Below, piece by piece: positions 44,438 through 52,394 of a stretch of 64,000 bases of DNA; position 1 is the first letter of the stretch, and each line of letters opens with the position of its first letter. Source of the stretch: Magnetospirillum fulvum (GTDB lineage: Bacteria > Pseudomonadota > Alphaproteobacteria > Rhodospirillales > Magnetospirillaceae). Both the position numbers and the translations under genes were made by a program. Under the pieces are notes generated by a model, which saw nothing but the letters and a program-made list of their open reading frames with translations, was not told the origin of the DNA and did not search any database. Where the stretch lies: the NCBI RefSeq assembly GCF_900108475.1, contig NZ_FNWO01000013.1, positions 45,230 to 109,229 of the forward strand, written 5' to 3'.

Positions 44438-44673
44438 GCACCGACCGCGACGCGATCGCCACCTTCCTCGAAAGCGAACTGGCTCTGGCCCCCGGATCCT
44501 ATCGCGACGACGACCTGCTGTTCTCGACCGGACGGCTGGATTCCTTCGGCCTCGTCACCCTGCTCGCCTTTGTCGAGGAAAGGCTGGGGCGGCGGCTCCG
44601 CACCGCCGAAACCACGCTCGGCAATTTCGACAGCATCGAGCGCCTGTCGGCCTTCATCGCCGCCAACCGCTAG
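44434..44673 (+). CDS. Acyl carrier protein (DltC-like)
   Basis: 79 residues, ATGA-coupled to the ligase gene. Four-helix carrier protein with the phosphopantetheine attachment Ser in GRLDSFGLVTLLAFVEERLG and a C-terminal NFDSIERLSAFIAANR. The DSFG motif differs from the DSLD/DSLG of fatty-acid ACPs and fits specialised carriers. Its TAG stop codon is supplied by the first bases of the 141-bp repeat that follows. Confidence 0.87.
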   Translation: MSTDRDAIATFLESELALAPGSYRDDDLLFSTGRLDSFGLVTLLAFVEERLGRRLRTAETTLGNFDSIERLSAFIAANR

Positions 44674-44810
44674 AGCGCATTCCACTCAAACGAAGTCAGA
44701 GTGGAATGCGCGACAAGCCCGAGCGGCGCTTGAGCCACGCCAGCCCCGGAGGGGCTGCGGCCTTAGGCAAAATCCTAGAGCCGATTCCATTTGAATGGAA
44801 TCGGCTCTAG
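44670..44810 (+). repeat. 141-bp multi-hairpin repeat element, copy B
   Basis: Inverted near-identical copy of 32774-32914. Hairpins: GCGCATTCCACTC/GAGTGGAATGCGC near the left end, CAGCCCC/GGGGCTG in the middle, and CTAGAGCCGATTCCATT/AATGGAATCGGCTCTAG, a perfect 17-bp stem with a 2-nt loop, at the right end. Sits between convergent acyl-carrier and cobQ genes. Confidence 0.9.
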
Positions 44811-44829
44811 GCGGGCGAGGAAAAATGGC

Positions 44830-46401
44830 CTACCGCGCCAAAGCGAGCAGTGCATCGAGGTCGAGATTGGCCTCGCAATGATCGGCCAGCGCATCAAGGG
44901 CGGCTTCGATCCGGGCCTCGAAATCCAGACCGGCCGCCTGGGCGCCGACCCGGCCCAGCCAATGACCGCGGAAGGGATCCGAGCCGAACAGCCCATGGAC
45001 ATACGAGCCCATCACCCGCCCGTCGGCCGATACCGCGCCTTCGGGGCGGGGACCGTCGCCGTGATCGAGGCGAAGCCAGGGACGATCGAGACCGGCCCCG
45101 CTGGTGACACCCATATGCATTTCATAGCCGGTGACGCGACAGCCGCTGACCGCGTCGGTGGCGTCGAGATCGACCAGACGCTTCGACCCGCCGATCACCG
45201 TCTCGATATCGAGCAGGCCCAGACCGGGCGTCTCGCCCGGCGCGCCTTCGATGCCCTCGGGATCGCGCACCATCGTTCCCAGCATCTGGAACCCGGCGCA
45301 CAGACCGACGACGCGGCCGCCATGACGGACATGGGCCAGGATGTCGATGTCCCAGCCATTGCGGCGCAGCACGGCGAGATCGGTCCGGGTTGCCTTTGAC
45401 CCCGGCAGTACCACCACGTCGGTATCGGCGGGAATCGGGTGGCCGGGATGGACCCAGACCACGCTGACGCCGGGTTCGGCGGCCAGCGGATCGAGATCGT
45501 CGAAATTGGCGATCCGCGACAGATGCGGCACCGCGATCTTCAGCCCCTTGCCCCCGGCCTCGGCCGGACGCTCCAGCGCCAGGGAATCCTCGGCGGGCAG
45601 ACGGTCGGCCTTGTCGAACCAGCGCAGCACGCCCAGCATCGGCCAGCCGGTGCGCTCGGTCATGATCTTGCAGGCCGGTTCGAACAGCGAGAAATCGCCG
45701 CGGAATTTGTTGATGAGATAGCCAACGACGCGGGCGCGGTCCCCCTCGTTCAACAGATCATAGGAGCCGACGATCGCCGCCATCAGCCCGCCCCGGTCGA
45801 TGTCGCTGAGGATCACCACCGGCAGATCGGCGGCTTCGGCAAAGCGCATGTTGGTGATGTCGGAGTCGCGCAGATAGATTTCGGCCCCGCTCCCCGCCCC
45901 TTCGACCAGGACCAGATCGGCCTCGGCGGCCAAGCGGTTGAAGCTGTCGAGTACCGCCGGAATCAGTTGATGGCGCATCTTGTGATAGAACCGCGCCGGA
46001 CAATTGCCCAGCACCCGGCCGCGCAACACCACCTGCGAGCCGATATCGGTCTGCGGCTTCAACAGCACCGGGTTCATGTGGATCGAGGGAGCCGCCTTGC
46101 AGGCGCGGGCCTGCACCGCCTGGGCGCGGCCGATTTCCCCCTTGGGCGCGGTTCCATCGGGACCGGGCGGAAAATCGCTGTCGCTGGCGACGGCGGCATT
46201 GTTGCTCATGTTCTGCGCCTTGAACGGGCGCACCACCAGACCGCGACGGGTAAAGGCCCGGCATAATCCGGCCACCACCATGCTTTTGCCGACGTCGGAC
46301 GCGGTTCCCTGGATCATCAGGGCGCGGGCGCGGCGCGGCAGGTCCGGCGGCGCGGCGGTATATTCGACGGGGGCAAGAATCGGATCGGGGGACTCGGTCA
46401 C
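44830..46401 (-). CDS. cobQ: Cobyric acid synthase CobQ
   Basis: Amidates four side chains of adenosylcobyrinate a,c-diamide with glutamine and ATP. 523 residues: N-terminal synthetase domain ([21 protein letters not shown]-loop-like, [36 protein letters not shown]) and a C-terminal class I glutaminase with nucleophile Cys in [13 protein letters not shown] and the MHMG motif. Convergent with the acylation operon; downstream of bchE. Confidence 0.96.
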   Translation of the reverse strand: MTESPDPILAPVEYTAAPPDLPRRARALMIQGTASDVGKSMVVAGLCRAFTRRGLVVRPFKAQNMSNNAAVASDSDFPPGPDGTAPKGEIGRAQAVQARACKAAPSIHMNPVLLKPQTDIGSQVVLRGRVLGNCPARFYHKMRHQLIPAVLDSFNRLAAEADLVLVEGAGSGAEIYLRDSDITNMRFAEAADLPVVILSDIDRGGLMAAIVGSYDLLNEGDRARVVGYLINKFRGDFSLFEPACKIMTERTGWPMLGVLRWFDKADRLPAEDSLALERPAEAGGKGLKIAVPHLSRIANFDDLDPLAAEPGVSVVWVHPGHPIPADTDVVVLPGSKATRTDLAVLRRNGWDIDILAHVRHGGRVVGLCAGFQMLGTMVRDPEGIEGAPGETPGLGLLDIETVIGGSKRLVDLDATDAVSGCRVTGYEMHMGVTSGAGLDRPWLRLDHGDGPRPEGAVSADGRVMGSYVHGLFGSDPFRGHWLGRVGAQAAGLDFEARIEAALDALADHCEANLDLDALLALAR

Positions 46402-46449
46402 GGTCGGGGTCTCCGCTGGCGGTCTCGTGAATATGGGGACGAAGGGCGG

Positions 46450-46500
46450 AAAAGCGAAACCCCGCCGCCCCCCGGAATGACCGGAGTTCGGCGGGGTCTC
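46450..46500 (-). terminator. Hairpin terminator between bchE and cobQ
   Basis: ACCCCGCCG (46459-46467) pairs with CGGCGGGGT (46489-46497), with an inner CCGG/CCGG stem. On the minus strand it is followed by a short, interrupted T-rich stretch. It lies about 20 bp after the bchE stop. Confidence 0.55.
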
Positions 46501-46519
46501 TTTTCCTTAAACCACCCAG

Positions 46520-48238
46520 TTAGATCTTGGCGACCTGGGTAGCGTCTTCCATCTGCTGCTTGCCGCCGCCACAGGCCATCATCGCCGCAGCTTCGGGCGA
46601 GTCGACATCGACGTGGCCAACCGGACGGTTGAACTCGTCATGCTCGTCCATCTGCTCGGTGCTGCCGCCGCAGGCCCGGGCCGCCAAAGCGGCGTCGAAC
46701 AGATCCTGCTTGTTCTTCGGCATGCTCTTCCACTCGGCCGACGCTTCCATCGCGTCCTCGCCGCGCTTGCGCGAGGCGTCGAAGTGGAAATCGACGTTCT
46801 TCTTCGATTGCGGGCCCCAATAGCCCGCCTTGCCGAGATCGTAGAACTTACGCTCGAACGCGCTCTTCAAGAACGCCTTGAGGCAGCCCCACAGGTAACG
46901 GCGGCGGACGGGATCGCCCTTGGCGAAGGGATAGCTGAAGAACGACTTGTACATGTAGAAGCGACGATAATTCGCCATCACGCGGTCAAGCAACTCGGCG
47001 CGGGTCATCGCGGCGGGCTTCATGATCGGGGTGACGAAATTGTACTTCTCGAAGTCGAACACTTCGACCTGATCGCCCATTTCGCGATAGAGGTCCGAGA
47101 ACGGCCACGGCGTGAACATCGACCAGTTGGCCATGTCCGGCTGCCAGTCCATCGCCATGCGATAGGTCTCTTCCAGCGTCTCGGGGGTCTCGTTGTCGAG
47201 GCCGACGATGAACTGGGCCTCGGCGACGATGCCGTTTTCACGCAGAAGCTGGATCGCGCGCTTGTTCTCGGCGACCGTGGTTTCCTTGTTGAACAGATCG
47301 AGGTTGAGCTGGGCCGCCGCCTCGGTGCCGAGCGAGATGTGGATCAGACCGGCCTTGCGATACATCGGCAGCAGGTCTTCGTCGCGCAAGATGTCGGTGA
47401 CGCGGGTATTGATACCCCACAACACCGGCAGGTTGCGGGCGATCATTTCCTCACAGAACTCGACGAACTTCTTCTTGTTGATGGTCGGCTCTTCGTCGGC
47501 GAGGATGAAGAAGCCCACCTTGTGCTCGCGCACCAGCACTTCGATCTCGTCGACGACCTTCTTCGGATCGCGGACGCGGTAATCGCGCCAGAACTTCCAC
47601 TGCGAGCAGAACGAACAGGTGAACGGGCAGCCACGCGCCATGTTCGGGCTGGCGACGCGAGTGCCGAGCGGGATGTAATTGTACTTGTCCCAGTCGAGAA
47701 TGCTCCAATCGGCGACGATCGAATCGACGTCCTTGATCGGCGGCTCGGCCGGGGTGGCAATGACCTTGGTGTCTTGAATGAAGGCGATGCCGTTGATCTG
47801 GCCGCGCGAATCCGGCCAACGGCCCTGATCGATGGCGCGCACCAGATTGAGGAACACCGCCTCGCCTTCGCCGCGGATGATCGCGTCGATCCAGGGCGCC
47901 TCGAACAGGATCTGCTGGTACATGAAGGTGCTGTGAATACCACCCAGAACGGTGACGACGTTCGGGTTGATTTCCTTGGCGACTTCCAGAACCCGCTCGG
48001 CCTTGTAGATCGAGGGCGTGATCGCGGTGCAGCCGACGACGTCGGGCTTCAAAGCGGTCAACTGGGCACGGAGCTGCTTCTCGCTCAGATCGTCGGTCAT
48101 CGCGTCGATGAAGCGGATGTCGCTGTACCCGTTGGCCTTCAGATAGCCAGCCAGGTAGGCGACCCAAGCCGGCGACCACTTGCCGGCGATTTCGGCTCCA
48201 CCAGAATGGTAGTTGGGATGGACCAGTACGATCCGCAT
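46520..48238 (-). CDS. bchE: Anaerobic Mg-protoporphyrin IX monomethyl ester cyclase BchE
   Basis: Cobalamin-dependent radical SAM enzyme that forms the isocyclic ring of bacteriochlorophyll without oxygen. 572 residues from the ATG at 48238, which has GGAGG 6 bp upstream. N-terminal B12-binding domain (about 1-140, [14 protein letters not shown]) and radical SAM Cys triad C204-x3-C208-x2-C211 ([14 protein letters not shown]). The C-terminus ends in two related Cys repeats, [11 protein letters not shown] and [11 protein letters not shown]. Flanked by cobalamin genes, which fits its cofactor. Confidence 0.94.
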   Translation of the reverse strand: MRIVLVHPNYHSGGAEIAGKWSPAWVAYLAGYLKANGYSDIRFIDAMTDDLSEKQLRAQLTALKPDVVGCTAITPSIYKAERVLEVAKEINPNVVTVLGGIHSTFMYQQILFEAPWIDAIIRGEGEAVFLNLVRAIDQGRWPDSRGQINGIAFIQDTKVIATPAEPPIKDVDSIVADWSILDWDKYNYIPLGTRVASPNMARGCPFTCSFCSQWKFWRDYRVRDPKKVVDEIEVLVREHKVGFFILADEEPTINKKKFVEFCEEMIARNLPVLWGINTRVTDILRDEDLLPMYRKAGLIHISLGTEAAAQLNLDLFNKETTVAENKRAIQLLRENGIVAEAQFIVGLDNETPETLEETYRMAMDWQPDMANWSMFTPWPFSDLYREMGDQVEVFDFEKYNFVTPIMKPAAMTRAELLDRVMANYRRFYMYKSFFSYPFAKGDPVRRRYLWGCLKAFLKSAFERKFYDLGKAGYWGPQSKKNVDFHFDASRKRGEDAMEASAEWKSMPKNKQDLFDAALAARACGGSTEQMDEHDEFNRPVGHVDVDSPEAAAMMACGGGKQQMEDATQVAKI

Positions 48239-48320
48239 TGACAACCTCCGTGGGACAGTGCCGTCGCCCCCCTCGGCGAGGGCTGCTTACAAGGCGGGAG
48301 ACAATCCCACCTTGGGTGGT

Positions 48321-48349
48321 GCGTACTGTGTCAGGACGTCTTCTGTCAA
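48321..48349 (-). promoter_or_regulatory. Possible bchE promoter
   Basis: A consensus TTGACA (-35) lies on the minus strand at 48344-48349, but the matching -10 (GTACGC, 48321-48326) is poor, so an activator would be needed. Direct repeats TGACA-N10-TGACA overlap it. No clear PpsR/CrtJ (TGT-N12-ACA) or FNR palindrome was found. Confidence 0.25.
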
Positions 48350-48467
48350 TATCAAACTACCCCGGACGCTGGCGGGACGCGCTCGCGGCAAACCCGCAGA
48401 AAATGGAGGGAAACCGCACAGTTTGGGCTGGACTTTTTCGACTTCCTCGTTCCAGAGTTCGCCGACC

Positions 48468-48986
48468 ATGAGCGATCTGATCTTTCTCACCGGCCCGGTC
48501 CGCAGCGGCAAGAGCGCCCGCGCCGTCGATATCGCCCGACGCTGGGGCGGGTCCGTCGCCTTTATCGCCTGCTACGCGAGCGATCCCGGCGATTCCGAAA
48601 TGGCGGCCCGTGTCGCCCGTCACCGCGCCGAACGCCCGGCCGGATGGCTGACCCTGGAAGCCCCCACCGACGTTCCGGCGGCGCTGGCGGCTTTGCCGTC
48701 TCCGCCGGCCGGCGTGCTGCTCGACAGCGTGGTGACCTGGGCCGCCGCCCGCTTCGACCGCGACGACGAGGCGAATTTGGCCGAGTGGGACCGCCTGCTC
48801 GATGCCGCCCGAGCCGCGCCGTGGCCGACCCTGATCGTCGCCGACGAGATCGGCTGGAGCCCCGTGCCGATGGATGCCGACCTGCGCCGCTTTCGCGATC
48901 TGTGCGGCTGGCTGGGCCAACGCACCGGAGCCGCCGCCACCGAGGCCTGGCTGATGGTCGCCGGTCTGCCGCTCAGATTGAAATGA
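48468..48986 (+). CDS. cobU: Adenosylcobinamide kinase/guanylyltransferase
   Basis: Phosphorylates and then guanylylates adenosylcobinamide in the nucleotide-loop pathway. 172 residues from the ATG at 48468. P-loop TGPVRSGKSARA (9-16 core), then DSEMAARVARHRAERPAGWLTLEAP with the guanylylated-His/RHR-RP-W region, and LLDSVVTWAAARF. The same family is called CobP in aerobic bacteria. ATGA-coupled to cobS. Divergent from bchE. Confidence 0.92.
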   Translation: MSDLIFLTGPVRSGKSARAVDIARRWGGSVAFIACYASDPGDSEMAARVARHRAERPAGWLTLEAPTDVPAALAALPSPPAGVLLDSVVTWAAARFDRDDEANLAEWDRLLDAARAAPWPTLIVADEIGWSPVPMDADLRRFRDLCGWLGQRTGAAATEAWLMVAGLPLRLK

Positions 48987-49747
48987 GCGCCGCCCTCGCC
49001 CGCGAAGGGCGCGCCCTGCTCGCCGCCCTGCTCTACTTCACCCGCCTCCCCCTGCCGTCCCGCACCCCGCTCGATGCCGACGATTGGCGGCGCGCCACCG
49101 GCTGGTGGCCGTTGATCGGGGCGGGATTGGGCGCGATCGTCGGAGGCGTGCTGATCCTGGCCGGATCGGTCCTGTCTCCCGCCATCGCCGCCGGTCTGGC
49201 CTTGGGGCTGGGCTTGCTGCTGACCGGTGCGCAGCACGAGGACGGGTTCGCCGATTCCTGCGACGGCTTCGGCGGCGGCGGTCCCGACCGGGCGCGGGTG
49301 CTCGACATCATGAAGGATTCCCGCGTCGGCGCCTTCGCCGTGGTCGGGCTGATCGTGCTGATCGGCCTCAAATGGTTGGCCCTGGCCGACCTGCCCCCCG
49401 CCTGGCTGCTGATCGCCCCGATTGTCGCCGCCGCTTTGTCGCGCGCCGCCGCCGCCGCGCTGATGGCGGTACTGCCTTATGCCCGCACCGAGCCCAGCCG
49501 CGCCGCCCCGGTCACCAGCCGCCTGCGCGGCGGACGGCTGGCCCTGCCGCTGCTGCTGGGCGTCCTCCCCCTGCTGGCCCTGCCCGCTCTCCACGCCCTC
49601 GCCTGCCTTGCCGTCGCCGCCTTGGTGTGGGGACTTGCCGCGGCATGGCTGTCGCGCCGTCTGGGCGGCTATACCGGCGATTGCCTGGGGGCCACCCAGC
49701 AGATCGCCGAAATCGCCGTGCTGCTGATCCTGCTGGGGCTGCGATGA
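48983..49747 (+). CDS. cobS: Adenosylcobinamide-GDP ribazoletransferase
   Basis: Cobalamin-5'-phosphate synthase, integral membrane enzyme that joins adenosylcobinamide-GDP with alpha-ribazole phosphate. 254 residues with six to seven hydrophobic helices and the family motif AQHEDGFADSCDGFGGGG followed by MKDSRVGAFAVVGL and GYTGDCLGATQQIAEI. ATGA overlaps join it to cobU and cobC. Confidence 0.94.
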   Translation: MSAALAREGRALLAALLYFTRLPLPSRTPLDADDWRRATGWWPLIGAGLGAIVGGVLILAGSVLSPAIAAGLALGLGLLLTGAQHEDGFADSCDGFGGGGPDRARVLDIMKDSRVGAFAVVGLIVLIGLKWLALADLPPAWLLIAPIVAAALSRAAAAALMAVLPYARTEPSRAAPVTSRLRGGRLALPLLLGVLPLLALPALHALACLAVAALVWGLAAAWLSRRLGGYTGDCLGATQQIAEIAVLLILLGLR

Positions 49748-50256
49748 TTCTGGTCCGCCACACCACCCCGGCCGGAGCCGATGGAATCTGCTATGGGCGG
49801 CTTGACCTTGCCCTCGCCGACAGTTTCGAGACCGAGGCGGCCGCCGTCCGCGCCGCCCTGCCGCCCGGCCCGTGGCGGCTGATCTCCAGCCCGGCGACCC
49901 GCTGCCGCCTGCTGGCCGAGCGGCTGGGCCAGCCGGTGACGCTGGACCCGCGACTGGCCGAGATGGATTTTGGCGCGTGGGAGGGACTGCGCTGGGACGA
50001 TATCCCGCGCGGCATTCTCGACCCCTGGTGCGCCGATTTCGTCACCGCCCGCCCGCCCGGTGGCGAGACCTTCACCGAACTGGCCGCCCGCGCCCGCGCC
50101 GTCGCCGCCGAGATCGCCGTCCGCCCCGACGCGGCCCAAACGGTGGCGGTGACCCATTCCGGCGTTATCCGCGCCCTGGTAACCGCAGCCCGGGGGCTGC
50201 CGCTGGCCGACGCCTTCACCTTGTCGGTTCCGTTCGGCAGCGTCCACATCCTATAA
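49744..50256 (+). CDS. cobC: Histidine phosphatase, likely alpha-ribazole phosphatase CobC
   Basis: Phosphoglycerate-mutase-like enzyme. 170 residues: catalytic His in MILVRHTTPAG, GRLDLALAD, SSPATRCRLLAERLG, MDFGAWEGLRWDDI and HSGVIRALV. Removes the 5' phosphate of alpha-ribazole phosphate or cobalamin phosphate. Last gene of cobU-cobS-cobC, by ATGA overlap. Confidence 0.86.
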   Translation: MILVRHTTPAGADGICYGRLDLALADSFETEAAAVRAALPPGPWRLISSPATRCRLLAERLGQPVTLDPRLAEMDFGAWEGLRWDDIPRGILDPWCADFVTARPPGGETFTELAARARAVAAEIAVRPDAAQTVAVTHSGVIRALVTAARGLPLADAFTLSVPFGSVHIL

Positions 50257-50259
50257 GCC

Positions 50260-50288
50260 CTTGGCTTTCGCTCGCATGGGCTCGTGGG
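50260..50288. repeat. 29-bp interspersed repeat, copy 2
   Basis: CTTGGCTTTCGCTCG followed by CATGGGCTCGTGGG, one mismatch from the copy at 14726-14754. It lies 4 bp after the cobC stop and upstream of purC. Confidence 0.5.
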
Positions 50289-50483
50289 TGCGGGGCGCTC
50301 CGGTCCATTTCGCCCCGCCCTCTTGCGAAATCGGGAGGGCGTCACCACCCTGTTGAGGGCGACATGGCGTTGTTTCGCCGGACGGTCCCTGCTATACCAA
50401 GCCTCGATTGATCGACGGAGAGGTTGACCGATCCCTTCCCCGTCGCCACGCGCCAAGGGCGCACCTACACCCGGATACCTTTC

Positions 50484-51248
50484 ATGGCCAGACGCAGACA
50501 GATTTACGAGGGCAAGGCCAAGGTCCTGTTCGAAGGACCCGAGCCTGGAACCCTGGTTCAGTACTTCAAGGACGATGCCACCGCTTTCAATAACCAGAAG
50601 CGGGGAACCATCACCGGCAAGGGCGTTCTGAACAACCGCATTTCCGAGTATCTGATGCTGCGCCTGGGCGAGATCGGGGTTCCCACCCACTTCGTCCGCC
50701 GCCTCAACATGCGCGAGCAATTGGTCCGCGAAGTCGAGATTATCCCGCTTGAAGTGGTGATCCGCAACGTCGCCGCCGGGTCGCTGGCGACCCGCTTCGG
50801 CCTGACCGAAGGCACGCCGCTGCCGCGCTCGATCGTCGAGTATTATTTCAAGTCCGACGCGCTGGGCGACCCGATGGTGTCGGAAGAGCACATCACCGCG
50901 TTCGGCTGGGCCAACACCCAGGATCTCGACGAAATCATGTCGCTGGCGCTGCGGATCAACGACTTCCTGTCGGGTCTGCTGCTGGGCGTCGGCATCCGGC
51001 TGGTCGATTTCAAGATCGAGTTCGGCCGCCTCTATAACGGCGACGACATGCAGATCGTCCTGGCCGACGAGATCAGCCCGGATTCCTGCCGCCTGTGGGA
51101 CATCCACACCGGCGACAAGATGGACAAGGACCGCTTCCGCCGCGATCTCGGCGGAGTCGAGGAAGCCTATCAGGAAGTGGCCCGCCGTCTTGGCATCCTG
51201 CCCGAAGGCGGCCCCCGCGACCTCAAAGGCCCCCAGACCATGCAGTGA
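50484..51248 (+). CDS. purC: Phosphoribosylaminoimidazole-succinocarboxamide synthase
   Basis: SAICAR synthetase of purine biosynthesis. 254 residues from the ATG at 50484 ([22 protein letters not shown]), the usual family start; an upstream Met adds 20 unconserved residues. Motifs: [52 protein letters not shown] and the [12 protein letters not shown] loop. Followed by purS as in other alphaproteobacteria. Confidence 0.96.
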   Translation: MARRRQIYEGKAKVLFEGPEPGTLVQYFKDDATAFNNQKRGTITGKGVLNNRISEYLMLRLGEIGVPTHFVRRLNMREQLVREVEIIPLEVVIRNVAAGSLATRFGLTEGTPLPRSIVEYYFKSDALGDPMVSEEHITAFGWANTQDLDEIMSLALRINDFLSGLLLGVGIRLVDFKIEFGRLYNGDDMQIVLADEISPDSCRLWDIHTGDKMDKDRFRRDLGGVEEAYQEVARRLGILPEGGPRDLKGPQTMQ

Positions 51249-51337
51249 CCGGAGCCGAGCGGGGCGCGTCGAGACCTTTGAGTCCCGGCGCCCCGCCCTC
51301 CTTCCCTCCCTGTTCCTTGCAAGCGGATGATCCCGAC

Positions 51338-51580
51338 GTGAAAGCCAAAGTCCTCGTTACCCTCAAGACCGGCGTCCTCGATCCCCAGGGCAAGGCGGTG
51401 CAGCATGCCCTGTCCTCGCTCGGCTTTGCCGGCGTCGATGACGTCCGCCAGGGCAAGCTGATCGAACTCGACCTGGCCGAAACCGACCCGGCCAAAGCCC
51501 GCGATTCGGTCGAGGCGATGTGCCGCGCCCTGCTCGCCAACACCGTCATCGAGAATTATTCCATCGATCTGGTGGACTAA
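51338..51580 (+). CDS. purS: Phosphoribosylformylglycinamidine synthase subunit PurS
   Basis: Small bridging subunit of the PurLQS FGAM synthase. 80 residues from a GTG at 51338 (MKAKVLVTLKTGVLDPQGKA): LKTGVLDPQGKAVQHALSSLG, VRQGKLIELDLAE, and a C-terminal NTVIENYSIDL are typical. purQ and purL, its partners and usual neighbours, do not follow; a proline-rich gene does. Confidence 0.93.
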   Translation: MKAKVLVTLKTGVLDPQGKAVQHALSSLGFAGVDDVRQGKLIELDLAETDPAKARDSVEAMCRALLANTVIENYSIDLVD

Positions 51581-51585
51581 GCCTT

Positions 51586-52311
51586 ATGGCGCAGAAAGCG
51601 CTTTCGCTGCTGTGCCTGCTGCTGCTCCCCACCGCCGCCTTGGCGGCGGAGCAGCGTCCGGCACCGCCGCCCTCCAACGTCGAGAAACTGGTTGACGATG
51701 TCGTCGATGGCGTCGGCGATTTTCTCGACGTGCTGGGCGGGCCGCCGCTTTCCAGCCCAGACTCCTTTCTCAATCTGCCGCCACCGCCGCCGCCGGAACC
51801 GCCGCAGCGGCCGGTCGATGCGCCCTCTGAACCGCCGCCCCCGCCGCCGGTAGCTCCGCCGCCCGAGTCCGCTCCGGTCCAGGCCCAGCCCCCCGCCGCC
51901 CCGGTCCAGACCGCACCGGCTCCGGTAAGTCCCCCGCCTGCGGCCAACCCGCGACCGGCTCAGACCCCGCCGCCGATACCGGTGGCACGGCCGACTCCGC
52001 CCCCGCTCCCTGCGCCGCCGCTTCCGCCGCCGCCCGCGCCCGGTCGCACGCAGCCCCAGCCGCTTGTCCCCGTCCCCACTCCACCCGCTCTGATACAGCC
52101 CATTCCGGCTCCAGTGCCGCCGCCGCACCAAATGCCGCCCGACAGCCCGGCCCCTTCGGTCGCGCCACCGCCGGTCGCGCCGCCGCCGGTCGTGGCTCCG
52201 CCGTCGCCGCCGGTTGCCGCTTCACCCGCCGCGCCGACGCCCGGATGCACCGGCCGCGCCGCCGCGACCGCGACGATCGAGCAGATGCACCGCCTATCGC
52301 GCTGCCGATAG
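51586..52311 (+). CDS. Exported proline-rich protein, unknown function
   Basis: 241 residues: signal peptide (about 1-20, TAALAAEQ), a short helical segment (VEKLVDDVVDGVGDFLDVLGG), then about 180 residues of low-complexity Pro/Ala sequence and a final PGCTGRAAATATIEQMHRLSRCR segment with two Cys. Starts 6 bp after purS. A periplasm-spanning linker or wall-associated protein is possible. The composition can also produce spurious frames, but the signal peptide and spacing support it. Confidence 0.65.
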   Translation: MAQKALSLLCLLLLPTAALAAEQRPAPPPSNVEKLVDDVVDGVGDFLDVLGGPPLSSPDSFLNLPPPPPPEPPQRPVDAPSEPPPPPPVAPPPESAPVQAQPPAAPVQTAPAPVSPPPAANPRPAQTPPPIPVARPTPPPLPAPPLPPPPAPGRTQPQPLVPVPTPPALIQPIPAPVPPPHQMPPDSPAPSVAPPPVAPPPVVAPPSPPVAASPAAPTPGCTGRAAATATIEQMHRLSRCR

Positions 52312-52360
52312 CGGCTTCAATCTTTATCCGGAAATGATGGGGGGCATCCCCCGGTCGTCG

Positions 52361-52381
52361 GTGTGGGGCGATGCCCCACAC
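52361..52381. other. Intergenic hairpin between convergent genes
   Basis: GTGTGGGGC-GAT-GCCCCACAC, a perfect 9-bp stem with a 3-nt loop between the proline-rich gene (plus) and the phosphofructokinase gene (minus). No T-tract on either side; it could serve as a bidirectional terminator or stability hairpin. Confidence 0.4.
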
Positions 52382-52394
52382 CTGCCGTGATCGG

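Noticed and set aside
42553..44670. Long alternative frame across the MBOAT, ligase and carrier genes
   Set aside because: Only its last part coincides with the real carrier-protein frame. The rest is an Arg/Pro-rich out-of-frame reading of the ligase gene.
46613..48241. Plus-strand open frame opposite bchE
   Set aside because: Shadow of bchE. No ribosome-binding site or recognisable domain; bchE has intact catalytic motifs.
48330..48365. FNR or PpsR site upstream of bchE
   Set aside because: TTGATATTGACA lacks the TTGAT-N4-ATCAA symmetry, and no TGT-N12-ACA palindrome is present.
48245..48467. Cobalamin riboswitch upstream of cobU or bchE
   Set aside because: GGCACTGTCCC on one strand and AGGCGGGAGAC on the other recall parts of the B12 box, but the conserved core (GCCACTG helix, AGCC-GGAGACC box) is not assembled on either strand.
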